Source: Pyrenophora tritici-repentis | Taxonomy: Eukaryota > Ascomycota > Dothideomycetes > Pleosporales > Pleosporaceae | Assembly (NCBI RefSeq): GCF_003171515.1 | Contig: NC_089399.1 | Span: 496,001 to 560,000, forward strand | Reading direction: 5' to 3' | DNA: 64,000 nt | Shown: piece by piece, positions 31,515 to 43,486 of the stretch | Layout: each line of letters begins with the position of its first letter | Position numbering within the stretch: the first letter of the stretch is position 1 | Notes under the pieces: model-generated | Database searches by the model: none | What the model was told of the DNA's origin: nothing | The model's input: only the letters and a program-made list of their open reading frames with translations | Made by a program: the position numbers and the translations under genes

Positions 31515-34500
31515 AGAGGCTTCGTGCACGTCATGCTGGCCCGTACAAACTATGCATCGTCACAAGCTTTCTCATCGACGAATAGTTTGCGCTCTTATTC
31601 GGGGACCCAGCGAATTCGATGTACTCTCTCTTGTTTTGTCCTTCGATGTGTCCAGGCCTTCGACAACGCTATCGACTAGCTCTCCTGCACACTACATCGG
31701 TCGGGCAACTCCCTTGCTTTAACAAAATCCCTTACTTTCAGAAGGCGTGCGCCTATCATGGATCTCCCTCTTGCTTACAACGACGACTGCGATCCTGGCA
31801 GCTCTACACGGTACCCCATACACTTGTTTTCATTGCGACACGGATATATCGAAGGATGGATACGGTGCTTGTACTTGCTTGGCTTGCTGTTATGGATGCG
31901 GTCTTTATTGGACTAGACATCTACACGGCTCAGCTACAAGGGCACCACTGATGGCTTGACACATGTCAATCTACCTGGCGGGGGGATATCTTCTTCATAC
32001 CAGCAGTCTGTGTCGGTCACTGGTCATTGTGTTTCATTTCCTTGCTTCAGATAATTTCCTTAAGACTCTTGAGTCAGTCTTACGATACCTACTTCGATGG
32101 AGTTACCCTTATGGTACCTACTCAGGATCACGATAATCGATAGTTGATAACTCAATTGGCATGAGATCCACACCAAAAACACATGGGATAACTTCCATAA
32201 AACAATCACAAAAAACCCCCCAAAAATATGGCCTTCCTCTATGACTTGGCTGTTTGATGATGCCTTTGGTGCCTTTCTTTGTTCGGTCTATTCGTGGAGT
32301 GCGATTTTCTTTGATGCAGCTTTACGCCATTGTTTCCGATCGGTGTGATGGTGGCTGCATGGCGGAGGCGTGGCTTCTGAATCAGGAGATTCCCGACTCC
32401 GCGGTACGAGGATGTCTTACATCAGCCACGGAGACGTGTGGGATAGGGGAGGTGTTTATAGGATACGTCATGCTATACTTGGGTAGTGGCAGTTCAGGAT
32501 TCGAAGGGTATGGCAGAGGTCCTGTATCGAAGGGTCGAGTCTATTGGTTTTGAGGCAAGGGGATTCCGCGTCCCTAGGAGCACGGGAGATATGTAGCTAT
32601 CGAACCTAAAATTGCAATCGCAAGACTAAAGAAGCGCTTAGGCACGTCTGGTTCCTCGCGGGTGCTCAACGTTTGGTAGTGATGAGCCAGTGTTGGGTAG
32701 GTAGGCTTGCCCACAGGCGTACCATCAACGCAACTTTGTGGCAAGCCACGCAAGTGCTTACAGGCTGATTTCAAATTGCAGTCCCAAGTAGCTCTGAGGG
32801 TTGAATTAGAATCGATGATAACGTTGTGGAGATATAGCCATGGTTGCTCACAAAGTTTCAACCCTACAAAGTTGTATCCACACCGCAACTTTGCGGCAAG
32901 CTTTTCAAGCGCTTATAAGGTGGCTTGGAAGCATAATATCAAGGGATTCTGAATGTCTGTTAAGAAACGATGGTGGTACTGTGAAGATATCGCCCTGTTT
33001 GTTCAACTACGTCTTGAACCCGTCGGCCGGTATCGCCAGCCCAAATGTATGGCAAACCTGGCAAGGCCACGCGGAAAAGCCTAAATATTCAATAAAAAGT
33101 CATTTCCGGACGTTTGATTTGAATCCTATATGCGTCTACGGAAAGATAGTCATGTCCGCTCACAGAGTCTCAGATAGATATTGCAGTATCCTCGAAGCAT
33201 CTTTGTAGCAAACGTGGCAAGCGCTCTTGGGACAATATTTGAATATGTAAAAAGTAGTTTCCGTGAGTTTGAAAATTATCCGAGTCGGGTTGTTCAGTCC
33301 TCGTGGTCATGGTTTGGTCATTTGAAGACAATTAGATGAGATCTACAAAAAGCATCTTTGTGGCAAACGTGGCAAGACCTCTTCAGCTACCTTATCAATA
33401 CGCAAAGAATCATTTCCGGGAGTTTGAGAATGCGTGCGTATGCAGATCTCAAGTCATTGATGTTGCTGGTAGCCAGGCCTCTGGACTATCGACAGCAATT
33501 GTACTCGTGCCTTTGTGGCAAGCTTAGCAAGAACGTCACAGTAAAATATTTAGTACTATAGTAGATAGTTCCGGAGATATAGAGGTATTTGGGTGTGTTG
33601 TCATTTTCCAATACTTGTAGTCGGGGTCCAGGGATGTAGGACCAAGACCAGATACAATAAGTGCACTTTTTGTATCAAGCTTGGCAAGACTTCTAGGGGG
33701 ATAATATCAGGGATATAAGATGTAGCTGATGAGGTATTGAGGTATTTTGGGATAGTGATGATAGGTGTCAAATGTGGCTGGTCCGGGAGTAAGAGGGCGG
33801 GAATGGAGGAAGTGTAGAAGTGTACAACACATGACTCATATACATAGTTTCCTATCTATTGTCTCTATTACTAGATGAGCTAATTCGCTAAATTGTATCA
33901 CTTCCGGGAAGCTGCAGTCTCGGTATATTATGTTGTCTTTTGGAGGAGCTGGACACATCCGGTGTCCACCGGAGTGAAGTTTAAGAAACACTACAAGTCT
34001 TGGAACTATAACAATACTTCTTCTCTACACGCAAGTGACTCTACTCATACAGTATCCAAAACCTTTGAGAGGCTCCAAAGGGTTAGCATCTCGAATATCT
34101 TGATTGTGAGAAATAAATACCCTACCCATCTCTACGCTGGACTTATCCCTACCCCCCTACCAGTCAACTCTACCTTTATTCCTCCTCTTCGACACGACAC
34201 TCTTATTTGGTAGGAAGACCTTCTGAATGTCTTTCTCAATACTAAGTATTGTGGATAACTAGTCTTAGACAATGCGATCAAAAGTGTTATCAAACAAGTG
34301 TATATAGAGAAAAAAAATACGACCCTAGATTTGGAAAACTTAAACATACCTTCTTACCAATGCGTAACTTCACAAGAACAGCGCCAATTCCCTTCTTACT
34401 AGATACTCCAGTGAAACACATGAAAATATCCCTATACTCTACACGTCGAGCGATAGATGAACGAAATACGATCTCTTAGCCAAGGATGTGAAGTGCATAC

Positions 34501-34636
34501 TTTAATTAAAAAAAGCTAAGGATATGAAGATTATCTTAGGGCTTCTAGATAGACCCCAACATGCTATGAGATTAAATGAATTTCCATAGGCGACATATCC
34601 ACCCTCTTTTTCCCCACGACCCCTTCACCATCCCCC
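31515..34636. other. gene-poor 3.1-kb region between MAT1-2-1 and APN2
   Basis: The longest gene-free stretch of the window. It is AT-richer than its surroundings and contains a decayed repeat array at about 32.7-33.7 kb. Near 31.75 kb is a short frame encoding a hydrophobic leader and a Cys-rich tail but with no in-frame ATG of its own. No beta-glucosidase (BGL1) coding sequence, SLA2, or recognisable transposase or reverse transcriptase was found. Frames near 33.9-34.3 kb have no family match I can support. Confidence 0.6.
32731..33720. repeat. degenerate interspersed repeat array, about seven copies
   Basis: A core like CTTTGTGGCAAACGTGGCAAG recurs near 32731, 32888, 33045, 33200, 33353, 33510 and 33668, spaced about 150-160 bases apart. 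In four copies it is followed 45-55 bases later by a second block like CATTTCCGGGAGTTTGA (near 33110, 33267, 33410 and 33567). The regular spacing suggests an old tandem array of units of about 155 bp that has diverged. Copies at 33200 and 33353 are the most alike. Confidence 0.7.
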
Positions 34637-36602
34637 TCAACTACCCTTCCAATCACTACACCAAGTGAACGTCGGACACCTCCACTGCGTCCCCGTCTCC
34701 TTGACCCCACTCGGCCCAATCGGGCGCGGACAAACCCAAAACTCCCTGCCGAAATTCTGCCCCTTCTTCTTCGTCTTGTACAATGTGCATGGCTCGCCGT
34801 GTTCGCAGCGGGGTGGTGGTTTCTTGGAGAAGAGCTTGGTCCAGCCTTCCCTTGAGGCTTCTTGTGAGGCGCGCGGGTCGGTATCGAAGGAGTCGGAAGC
34901 GGTTGGTGGAGAGGATGCTGGTGGTGGGGGGAGAATATCGGCGGCGACGGTGGTGGAGGGGGTGGACTGGCTTGAGGGATCTGCAGGCGTGGGGGTGAGG
35001 AGGCGGGTGGGTCTGAGGGGGGAGTTGGACCCGGGGGTTTGGTGCGGGTTTGGAAGAAGCCTTTGAGGGATTGTTGGTTTTTGGATGGGGCGATTGGGAC
35101 GGTGGATTTTGTGCGTTTAATTGGTTTGCTGGGGGATCCGGAGGCGGAAGGACGCCGTTTCTCGGCTGGCTTCAGTGGGCTCTGAGTTGATGCCGGACTG
35201 GTATTCGTGACTGGATGTGTGTCGGCTAAAGAAGCTGCGATGGCCAATTCGAGGTCTCTATCCATCTGGTTGGCAGCCGTATTTGAGGTAGACGCAACTG
35301 GTGCTTCCGTTGAGGGGGTTGGTTGTGTTGTTGCAGGTGTAGGTGTTGATGTAGGTTTGCGTGGGGCGGGCTTCTTGCTGAACATGTCTTTGATACTCCT
35401 CCGTTTTGTGAATTCATCTAGTAGCCTTCCGCTGAGTGGTGGGATATCTTTCGCTGGGTCATATTCCCTCTGCCGTACACCATTCTGGAACACACCTGCT
35501 GGGTTCATCAAATCCAGAATATGTGCAACGTTCTCGACATGACTGGTGCCCCCATCTACAATCGGTACCACGTCCTTTGTAACTGCGTACACAGGGCAGT
35601 GGTCGGAGCCCATGAGTCCTTCCTGGATGTTCGCATCCTTGAACCAGTCCTTCATGGCAAGACTGCATAGTATAAAATCGATCCGAGAGCCAAAGTTGCC
35701 AGGCCTCGCATTGATCTTCTGCTCCCAGTGCGTGAACATGCCCTCGCGATCTGGGTGAAACTCCCGACACAGATCGTATAGTACTGGCTCCTCACGTCCT
35801 TTGTCCCTTTCGCCTGGTACATTTCCATTCAACAAGAGCTGATTGAAGATGCGGCGGTTAGGCGTGCTGAGGTACTCAGCGTGTGTCATGCCCTCTGCAC
35901 GCATATTCTCTTCTGCTTTTGCAGTATCGATCAAGTCTCTTGAAACGTTGAGATCTCCGGTGAGAATGACGTTTTTACCCATCTTGGTCAAGTTCCTTAT
36001 CCGTGTTTCTAGCGCAGTGAGGAAGCCGAGTCGAAAGCCGTCTCGTTGGCCATTGCTGTTCGCCGGACTGTAGACACCGAAGAGGACAAAGGCGGGGAAC
36101 TCGAGCACTAGACATCGGCCTTCTGAGTCGAGACTATCTGCATCCAGGTCTGCGGGGAGGTTGGCGATCTGGGAGGACGTAAGGTAGCCGCCGATGCTGG
36201 CTGACGCAGGGAGGTCACGGTAGGGTGTTGACGAGTTGGGAGGGCATAGAGCGCCTAATACTCCCTCTTCGGCGCGAATGGGGGCGCATACGGATTGACG
36301 GGTGTATATGCCGACACCTGAGTATCCTGCAGTACATCAGCACACGAACATATGACAAAAGTGTGTATAGTATCATGAGATATACCCTTTTTATGTTTGG
36401 GTAGGCTGAAGTAGCAATCCCAGCCCGGTACAAGCACCATATCGTCAGTGAGGTCCTTGCGTTGAATCTTCAACTCCTGCATAATGACAATATCGGCCTC
36501 GAGAATGTCGAACATGGCATTGAATGTCCTCGTTGTACTCCATGGCTTGTAGCCGAACGGGTTGCGAATGCCGTTGACATTCCAGGTGGTGATGCGAACC
36601 AT
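34637..36602 (-). CDS. APN2: AP endonuclease 2 (DNA lyase) APN2
   Basis: Exons 36602-36386, 36326-35031 and 34980-34637 give 618 residues. The exonuclease III-type domain has TTWNVNGIRNPFG, MQELKIQRKDL, VFGVYSPANSNG-like and GDLNVSRDLID blocks, and ends with GSDHCPV. A PIP-box-like QQSLKGFFQ follows near the start of a Ser/Pro-rich linker. The C-terminal GRF zinc finger (CEHGEPC to FWVCPRPIGP and QWRCPTFTW) is present only after a frame change, explained by a 50-nt intron 35030-34981 with weak donor GTCCAA and acceptor CTGCAG. A small indel is the alternative. The enzyme repairs abasic sites. It is a classic MAT neighbour. Confidence 0.88.
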
Positions 36603-36897
36603 ATTTGCCTCTATGCGATTACGGAGGGCGACAACGAATGCAAGCAAGAAGCATTGTTTCCCTCACCAGCTCATCGCACATGGAATCCAACGAGTGAGAC
36701 GCGACAAGTACGTAGACGCGCTGGGAACACGACGTCACATTACCCCGGTACGCGGCGCAGGCTTGGCGGGCGGACGGCGGAAGTTCGCAGGCCGCCAAGC
36801 ATGGCCCTCGTTAATTCCACTTCGTTCCCTCACACGTCACGCCAAACACCAATTGCACCATCCCATCTCCACTCCATCACCCCGAATCGCCCTCGCC

Positions 36898-37491
36898 ATG
36901 TTCGTCGCACGAAACTTTGCCCGCTCGGCGCCTCGCCAGGCCTTTGCCCGCGCTCCTGCTCGCGCCGGCCGCCGCACCTACAGCTCCGAGAGCCCCAAGC
37001 AGTTTGCCGGAGCCGAAGACAACGAATTCAACCGCGAGCGTGCCTACATTGCACAGCACGCTGCTGAGTCTGGAGAGCTCTGGCGCAAGCTGTCGCTATA
37101 GTAAGTGCCCGCCGAATTGGCATGACACCGGAAGAAGGAACAACCCGGGGTGTGGAGAGAAGAGATCGGGCTCATGGGGTCGCGTTGGATTGCAAAATGC
37201 ATACTAACGCCGTGCGCAGCGTCGCCGTACCCTGCATCATCGTTGCCAGTGTCAACGCAAAGATTAGGTGGGACGCCCATTGGGAGCACGTCGCCCACGA
37301 GGAGCACGAGAACCCGCGCTCAGAGAGGCCTGAGTACCCCTACCAGAACCTCCGCACCAAGAACTACTTCTGGGGAGACGGTGACAAGGTATGACCGATC
37401 ATCTGCGCCACCAGCATACGACCTTCATCTGACATGTACGCAGACCCTCTTCTGGAACGACAAGGTCAACTACCACAAGAAGGACGAGTAA
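36898..37491 (+). CDS. COX13: cytochrome c oxidase subunit VIa (COX13)
   Basis: Exons 36898-37100, 37220-37388 and 37444-37491 give 139 residues. The Arg/Ala-rich N-terminus (MFVARNFARSAPRQAFARAP) is a mitochondrial presequence. The mature protein has one inner-membrane helix starting at SLYVAVPCIIVASVNA, then the conserved HWEHVAHEEHENPRSERPEY and PYQNLRTKNYFWGDGDKTLF segments. It is a small nuclear-coded subunit of complex IV. COX13 and APN2 start 295 bases apart and divergently, an arrangement conserved beside MAT in many Pezizomycotina. Confidence 0.93.
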
Positions 37492-37658
37492 AGCACTTAC
37501 ATAGCCTGCTTGGAAACAGTCATATCAAGTACCATTGCATTCAACACTAGGAGCAATCATGGGGACCAAAGGTGTATATATCGACCCGTAGGCTGAGAGC
37601 AAACCAGCAATTCATTTCCTTTGTGACTGCATGCCATGTGTCATGACTAGTACCACTT

Positions 37659-40198
37659 TCAAAACCTCTGCGTGCCAAATGCCTCCTCCCAAACTTGGTT
37701 ATGTCTCATTGCCCATTCCTCCGCCACTTTCTCGTCCCCCCTCAATTTCGCTATCATGGCTTTCTTCATCAGTTGCTCGCACTCGCCATCTACGTAGGCC
37801 GCTCTCTTGAAACAGTCCCTTGCGCGATCAATGTACAGTTCCGCTTTAGCCACGTTGGCTGACCGGGAGCGCATCGCTGGAAAGCGCGGTGATTTGGCTG
37901 TAGATGGAGACATGATACTAGCATGTGAAGATGACGCAGCATCGGGATTTGCAAGACCCATATGCGAGTCCGCGAGATGCGAATAGAGTGTACCCACAAG
38001 CATATTATCCTTGCCTTCCAGAGCCTGTCACAAAAATTAGCATACATCCCCATTCGATGCCCCCAAAAGAAACACCAAAACATACCTGCGGCAACACACC
38101 CTCCACCAACCTTCTAGCCTCCTTGTATTCCCCCAGCGAATTCAATATCCCGCCTAGACACCCAACCGCGCACCAAAGTGCACACCCCACTCTTGCTCTG
38201 AAACTCACACTCGCCGCTCGCAGCGCAACGCTGAATCCTCTCTCTGGTTTCCCCACTCTTCTCCATACATCTGCTTGCATCAACAAGACAGAGACGCGCT
38301 GGTAGATATCGGCGTTATCTTCCTTGAGAGATTGGGCGAGAGAAGCGATGGTCTCGTATGCGAGGGCAAACTGGTTTGTGGATATCAGATAGTCAATGTA
38401 CGTCTCGTGTTGGATGAAAGACATTTCCGGGTCCAAGGGTGGGTAGGAAGGAGATGATGTCGGCTTGAGTGTCTCGAGAAGGTGTGTGGCAGCTGGCCAG
38501 TCGGATCTACAAATGTTGTTTTAGTATTGCAAACTCATGCTTTTGACGAAGAAGAAGAGTCATTTGTACCTCCGAATCGCTCTCCTGAGCTTGATAATTC
38601 CAATGCAGAGAACAAGGTATTGATGGAACTTGAGCCTCTTGTGCACGGATGGATCGACGGCCTCGAGGATGGAGATGGCCTCGTCGTAGCGGCCGAGCTG
38701 GCTCATGACGAATGCTCGGCGACCGATGGCGCGGAGACGCTCTTCTGTAGGTGAGCGCGAGTAGCAGTCGAGGAGTAGCTCGCAATGGACGTTGGCAAGA
38801 TGTGGAATACCGATTCGGTTGTAAAGAGACGCTGTTAGCAGCATCAGGGAGCCGTAGCTGTGAAGATCTTCTTTGATATTGAGATGGGAGGATTGGTAGA
38901 TGTGTTCGATAGCTCGTGAGACCGAGTCGCCCTGGTGGTGGATTAGTATGAATACTGTATCAAAATGAAGTGTGTGAAGGTACCGTTGTGAGAGTAAGCT
39001 TTGCTTCATTGAGTAGACTCGCACTGAGCAAACTGTACGACTTCGTTTCCTTGGCCTTTGCTTTGAGAAACGTTAATGCATCTCTTTCGCTGCCAAGCAT
39101 ACTGATATATCCCGCGCCCTTCATCTGCTTCGGATACGCCCTGGACATATGATTCAGCCAGCTGAGACTGAAGCTCAAGCATGCTATATCCTGATTCTCT
39201 CTAGCTGTCGCAATCGTCTCATTGATAGCAGCAATGGCCTCCCCGAAGCAGCCAAAGTCCGCTTGCATGATGGCCATATGCAGCAGAGCATACTGGTAAT
39301 GGAACTTCTCTCGAGTCTGTATAGCATAGTCGTAGTAGCGGTGCAGGTCGTCGAAAGCAGATGTGTAATCACCGGCTTTCCACGCATCGAAAAATTGTAC
39401 GAGATGCGCCTGTCGATGTACCAGACCTGAAGAGTTGACCATGCTTCGGAGTTGGCTCTTCATCTCATTTGGAACGCGGTCTCCAAACTTTTGTAAACGG
39501 TCAAGTTGAAACTCCAGTATTCGATTCAGATCGTCCTGACCCATGCCTGCCCCCTCCTCCTCCTGCTCGTCTAGATGGCCATACGCGGCTTCATACAAAT
39601 CGTCACCGGGATGGAGCCCCATCTCGGAAATGACTGAATCGACACCACTTGAAGCAAGGCCCGCCAATCTCTTTGTCCATTGCGCTGTCGGGGCCCTGTA
39701 CTTGATGAACGATGACCAGAGCTTCATCGAGTCATCAAATTGCAACCTTGTGAACTCCAGATGGGCCCTCCGAACAAAGGCGCCAAGAGGCGATGTTTTT
39801 GAGAGATATATCCGGTCCGACGCTTCTTCATCGTGAGCGGTTGGCGGTGCAGGAGCGATCAGATCCAGAATACCATCGAATAGAGCGTGCAATGAGTCAA
39901 ATGAGTTCATCTCCCACATTTGCTTGAGAAAATGATCCAAGAGAGTCCGCCCCGGCATACTTGATGCATGCTCCTGAAGGACATGTTCGAACGCATCAAT
40001 AGAGAAGGCTGTGTCTTGCTGATTGGAACTGGTCGAGCGCTGTGGCCGGGCACTAGACCGTGCTGAAGGTATGCTGTTCGACAAGATGAAGGAGAGAATG
40101 GGTATCGTCGCAGAAGAGGGGAGAGAGGAGCTGCAGTACAATCGGGTAAGGACTAGGAGACTGATCTTCTGCGCTGTAAGAAAGCGTGGTGTAGCCAT
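37659..40198 (-). CDS. APC5: anaphase-promoting complex subunit 5 (APC5)
   Basis: Exons 40198-38984, 38931-38570, 38506-38086 and 38024-37659 give 787 residues. The sequence is helical and TPR-like throughout, with repeated LHMAIMQADFGCFGEAIAAI-type segments and the APC5 block HYQYALLHMAIMQADFG. The start MATPRFLTAQKISLLVLTRL resembles other fungal APC5 N-termini. The protein is a scaffold subunit of the APC/C ubiquitin ligase that drives mitotic exit. It is the third member of the conserved APN2-COX13-APC5 MAT flank. COX13 and APC5 are convergent, their stops 167 bases apart. Confidence 0.88.
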
Positions 40199-40604
40199 CC
40201 TTGTTGTTTCGGACCTTGTTGAGGTGAATGCAGAAGTTGGGGAGCAACGGATTGTATGTGTCAAACTTATTGCTACCAACCTATGTGTTGAGGTAGGCGA
40301 TTGTGCAATACAGACATTCCGCGCTGGTGGAGTGAGAGAGATTACACTGTACGCTTCGCAGTTTCCATAACGGGGTTGTTTGTTGAAGGTGGCGTGGAAG
40401 GGCAGAACAACCGAGGCGCGCAGCGCGTAACTGTCGCGAAGTCATGCGTCTCTTGGTGATTGAAAACACGACCACTTTGTGGCTTTGCAGCACGTCAAGT
40501 GCAACATTTGGATGGAAACTGTGATTCAACGTGTCCCTCAAAAGTTGGCGTTGTTGGTATGTACGGCTTGATATTGAATCTATATGCTCATCTACTGTCA
40601 TCTA
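40199..40604. other. intergenic region
   Basis: About 0.4 kb between the APC5 start and the CIA30 stop, on the same strand. It holds the APC5 promoter. No gene was seen. Confidence 0.5.
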
Positions 40605-41440
40605 CTAGGACGCCTTTCCAACTCCAGAATCTTGCCTCTTGATCTTCTTGAGATCAACTCCCCTGGGATGCAAACTTGGCACCGGTGCACTTTTCAGGAG
40701 CTCATCCTCGCTTGTCGCGTTCGTCGCCCACACCTTGCTAATGCTCAAATCATACGGCCCCTGTATCCGGTCGATGAGCGATATTCCTACCGTCCGCACC
40801 TTTTGTGTCAACATTTCCCGCTGGGGCTCGACAACCTGGCCATGATTTGTCCGCACGAACTCACTCCACTTGATCAGAGCGGTCTCCCATTTCCCTGGAG
40901 TCTTGGCATGCAGTAGGTGCTGGTGGATGTCTGTAGGAACAATCGACTCGGTCTGCACATTGATGAAGTACTTGCGCCCGTCCGACTTGAACTGTATAGC
41001 AAGGAAACCGTACATGCTCACGTCCCACAGCGACTTGCCAAATATGGTCGAACCCCGGTCAAGTGTCCTCCACCCCGCATAGCCGGTTCTCTGGATGTGT
41101 GGTTGGTTCTGGGGCAGTTGCGTGGAGATGGTACCACGGAAGCGCACATGTGAAGGCTCGGTCTGGGTGACGGGATGGAAATCTAGGTTTACAGTGGAGA
41201 AGCCACCAATGTCCTTGTCGCTCATGCGTTTGCAGAGCTCGACATCTTCGGGCTGGTTGAACTGGATGAGGGGGAAGGCCTTCCTAGGCGAAGACAAGCC
41301 CTCGAGCTTGAGTGCTGCACATGTTAGTGGCGGCGCATCGTGGGCGCGAGTGTGTACTCACCGAAGTTGGAGAGGCGCTTGAATTCGTCTAGACTCCGTT
41401 TGAAGAAGCCGGGCCCAAGGCAGGCAGAGGTCGGCCGCAT
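40605..41440 (-). CDS. CIA30: complex I intermediate-associated protein 30 (CIA30/NDUFAF1)
   Basis: Exons 41440-41362 and 41314-40605 give 262 residues. The CIA30 domain shows DKDIGGFSTVNLDF, HVRFRGTISTQLP, RTGYAGWRTLDRGSTIFGKS and YGFLAIQFKSDGRKYFINVQ, then a C-terminal GISLIDRIQGPYDLSISKVW. The protein is an assembly factor for mitochondrial complex I. The first 26 codons are basic and hydrophobic enough for import. A longer 5' end cannot be excluded. The intron has a clear CACTAAC branch site. Confidence 0.88.
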
Positions 41441-41775
41441 AGTTGCTAGAGAGTCGATGCAATATCTGGAAGCCGGACAGTGAATGCCGCGGGCGCAATG
41501 GCAGCTCAACTTCTATGAGGCTCATGCGACGCCATGCAACGATGACGCCGCGGTAGTCTTCGCCGGGCGCTAGCCGCATTAGCCTGTTATGCCAAAAATC
41601 TACAGACGGCAAATACAGCATTTCTGTATCACTCGAGGCCGAACTCTTCGCTCCAGTTATTGCTGTCTAGTTGAGGCTCTTCCAAATTGCGTGACCCATT
41701 GTGCGCGCGCCTCTGTTTTCTAGGTAGTCGGGACATCAACAAATCTACTCGTCGCCACGCGCTTTTCCGTTCCCC
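41441..41775. other. shared upstream region of CIA30 and RIM2
   Basis: 335 bases between two divergent starts, therefore a likely two-way promoter for two mitochondrial genes. No further feature was recognised. Confidence 0.55.
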
Positions 41776-42977
41776 ATGACATTCCAGGAAGCCACCAGAA
41801 CTCGAGGTATTCGAGACGATACCGCCCAGCCTTTGCAACCACTTCCGCCCTCTTTGCGCGAGTTGGGAGAAGTCACCCCGCCAAAGCAGCCAAATGGGGC
41901 GCCGGTAGCAAAAGCAAACCCCACGTCTGGGAAGTCATGGGCGCACTTTGTCGCTGGAGGGTGAGAACTTGGTTATGTTTCTATAGCCACGAATCGAGGC
42001 TAATTCTCTGTAGTCTTGGAGGCATGGCCTCTGCGACATTGACGGCGCCACTCGATGTTCTCAAGACCCGTCTTCAGTCGACATTCTACCAACAACACCT
42101 TGCCGCCATGCGTACTGCCCGAGGCTTACCCCCCATTGAGACCATGTCCTTCGCTCGCAGCTCGCTACTACACATCCGGGAAACAGGAGAAATATTATGG
42201 CAAGTTCCAAAGGCCGAGGGATGGCGTGCGCTGTTTAAAGGCTTGGGCCCAAATCTCGTCGGCGTAGTCCCCGCACGCGCAATCAACTTTTTCGCTTACG
42301 GCAATGGCAAGAGACTGATTAGCACCCACTTTAACAACGGACAAGAAGCAGCCTGGGTTCATCTCTGTAGTGCCGCAACTGCTGGAATCGTGACTGGAAC
42401 CGCAACAAATCCCATCTGGCTGGTCAAAACGAGATTACAACTGGACAAAAACACACACTCAGACGGTCGTGGCCGACAGTACAAGAATGCGTTCGACTGT
42501 ACAATGCAAACCATACGCAAAGAGGGTGTTCGTGGACTATATCGTGGACTGACGGCCAGCTATCTAGGTGTGACGGAGAGCACGCTGCAATGGATGCTCT
42601 ACGAACAGATGAAGCTCGGATTATCACGACGAGAAGCGCGCGTAGAGGCCAGTGGACGACCGCCGACAGTATGGGATCAAACGGTTGCATGGACAGGCAA
42701 GCTGACTGCCGCTGGATCGGCAAAGTTTGTCGCTGCACTAATCACATATCCCCACGAAGTCATCCGTACACGATTAAGGCAAGCACCTATGGAGGATGGC
42801 CGACAGAAGTACACAGGTCTTGTCCAATGCTTCCGACTGGTATGGAAAGAAGAAGGCATGGCAGCGCTTTACGGTGGTCTAGTCCCTCACATGTTCCGTG
42901 TGGTACCCAGTGCCGCCATCATGTTTGGTACATACGAGGGTGTACTGAAGTTTCTTGGGGAGAGCAGCAACATGTGA
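41776..42977 (+). CDS. RIM2: mitochondrial pyrimidine-nucleotide carrier (Rim2 type)
   Basis: Exons 41776-41960 and 42014-42977 give 382 residues. Three mitochondrial-carrier repeats carry the signatures PLDVLKTRLQS, PIWLVKTRLQL and PHEVIRTRLRQ. The junction gives HFVAGGLGGMASATLTAPLD. The long insertion after the first signature and LYRGLTASYLGVTESTLQWM are as in Rim2, which exchanges pyrimidine nucleotides across the inner membrane for mitochondrial DNA and RNA synthesis. The N-terminal 55 residues are Pro-rich and probably disordered. Confidence 0.9.
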
Positions 42978-43486
42978 CGAGGGTTTGTTGTCAAGATTAC
43001 CTGATGTCCACGAACTGTCGTCGTGGTTGTCATGGCTATAATGTGTACAAGACTTGCATAGGAACGGCGTTATGAAAAGAAGGAGCTTTGGTTTGCATAT
43101 ATGGCGTCTTTTATCACCACTCAGCCGCAATTGAGCTTGTACTTGTATATTTTGGGGATATGGGAAGAAGTACATAGATGCTGTACTGTACGATGATCCG
43201 AAATGTGAATTGCAGTAGAGTCTCGGCGTCGATATTTTCTACATGAATATACCATACAAAAATGTCATTAAAAATGTTTCTGAAAGTCTTTCAATCTTTG
43301 CCTTCGAAAGGTTTATTGTTAATTGCTTTCCATGTTCGAGTGTTTTTGGTGGCAGTCTTGCACCCCTCGGAAGTCCGCTCAACTAGTTAGCGCAACTTTG
43401 GCGTCCGAGCATCGACTTTTGACATATTGAACACCCCATTGCGAACGATCAATCCAAGGCGCGGGCCACATCCCAAACCGCCCACC
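42978..43486. other. intergenic region
   Basis: About 0.5 kb: 3' UTR of RIM2, then the promoter of the mL45-like gene. No gene or repeat was recognised. Confidence 0.5.

Noticed and set aside
33893..34347. Possible transposon coding remnants
   Set aside because: Frames are short and no DDE, integrase or reverse-transcriptase motif can be seen.
31515..34636. A BGL1 (beta-glucosidase) gene, or its remains, right of MAT as in Cochliobolus
   Set aside because: No glycosidase motif or long frame is present in any reading frame of the stretch.
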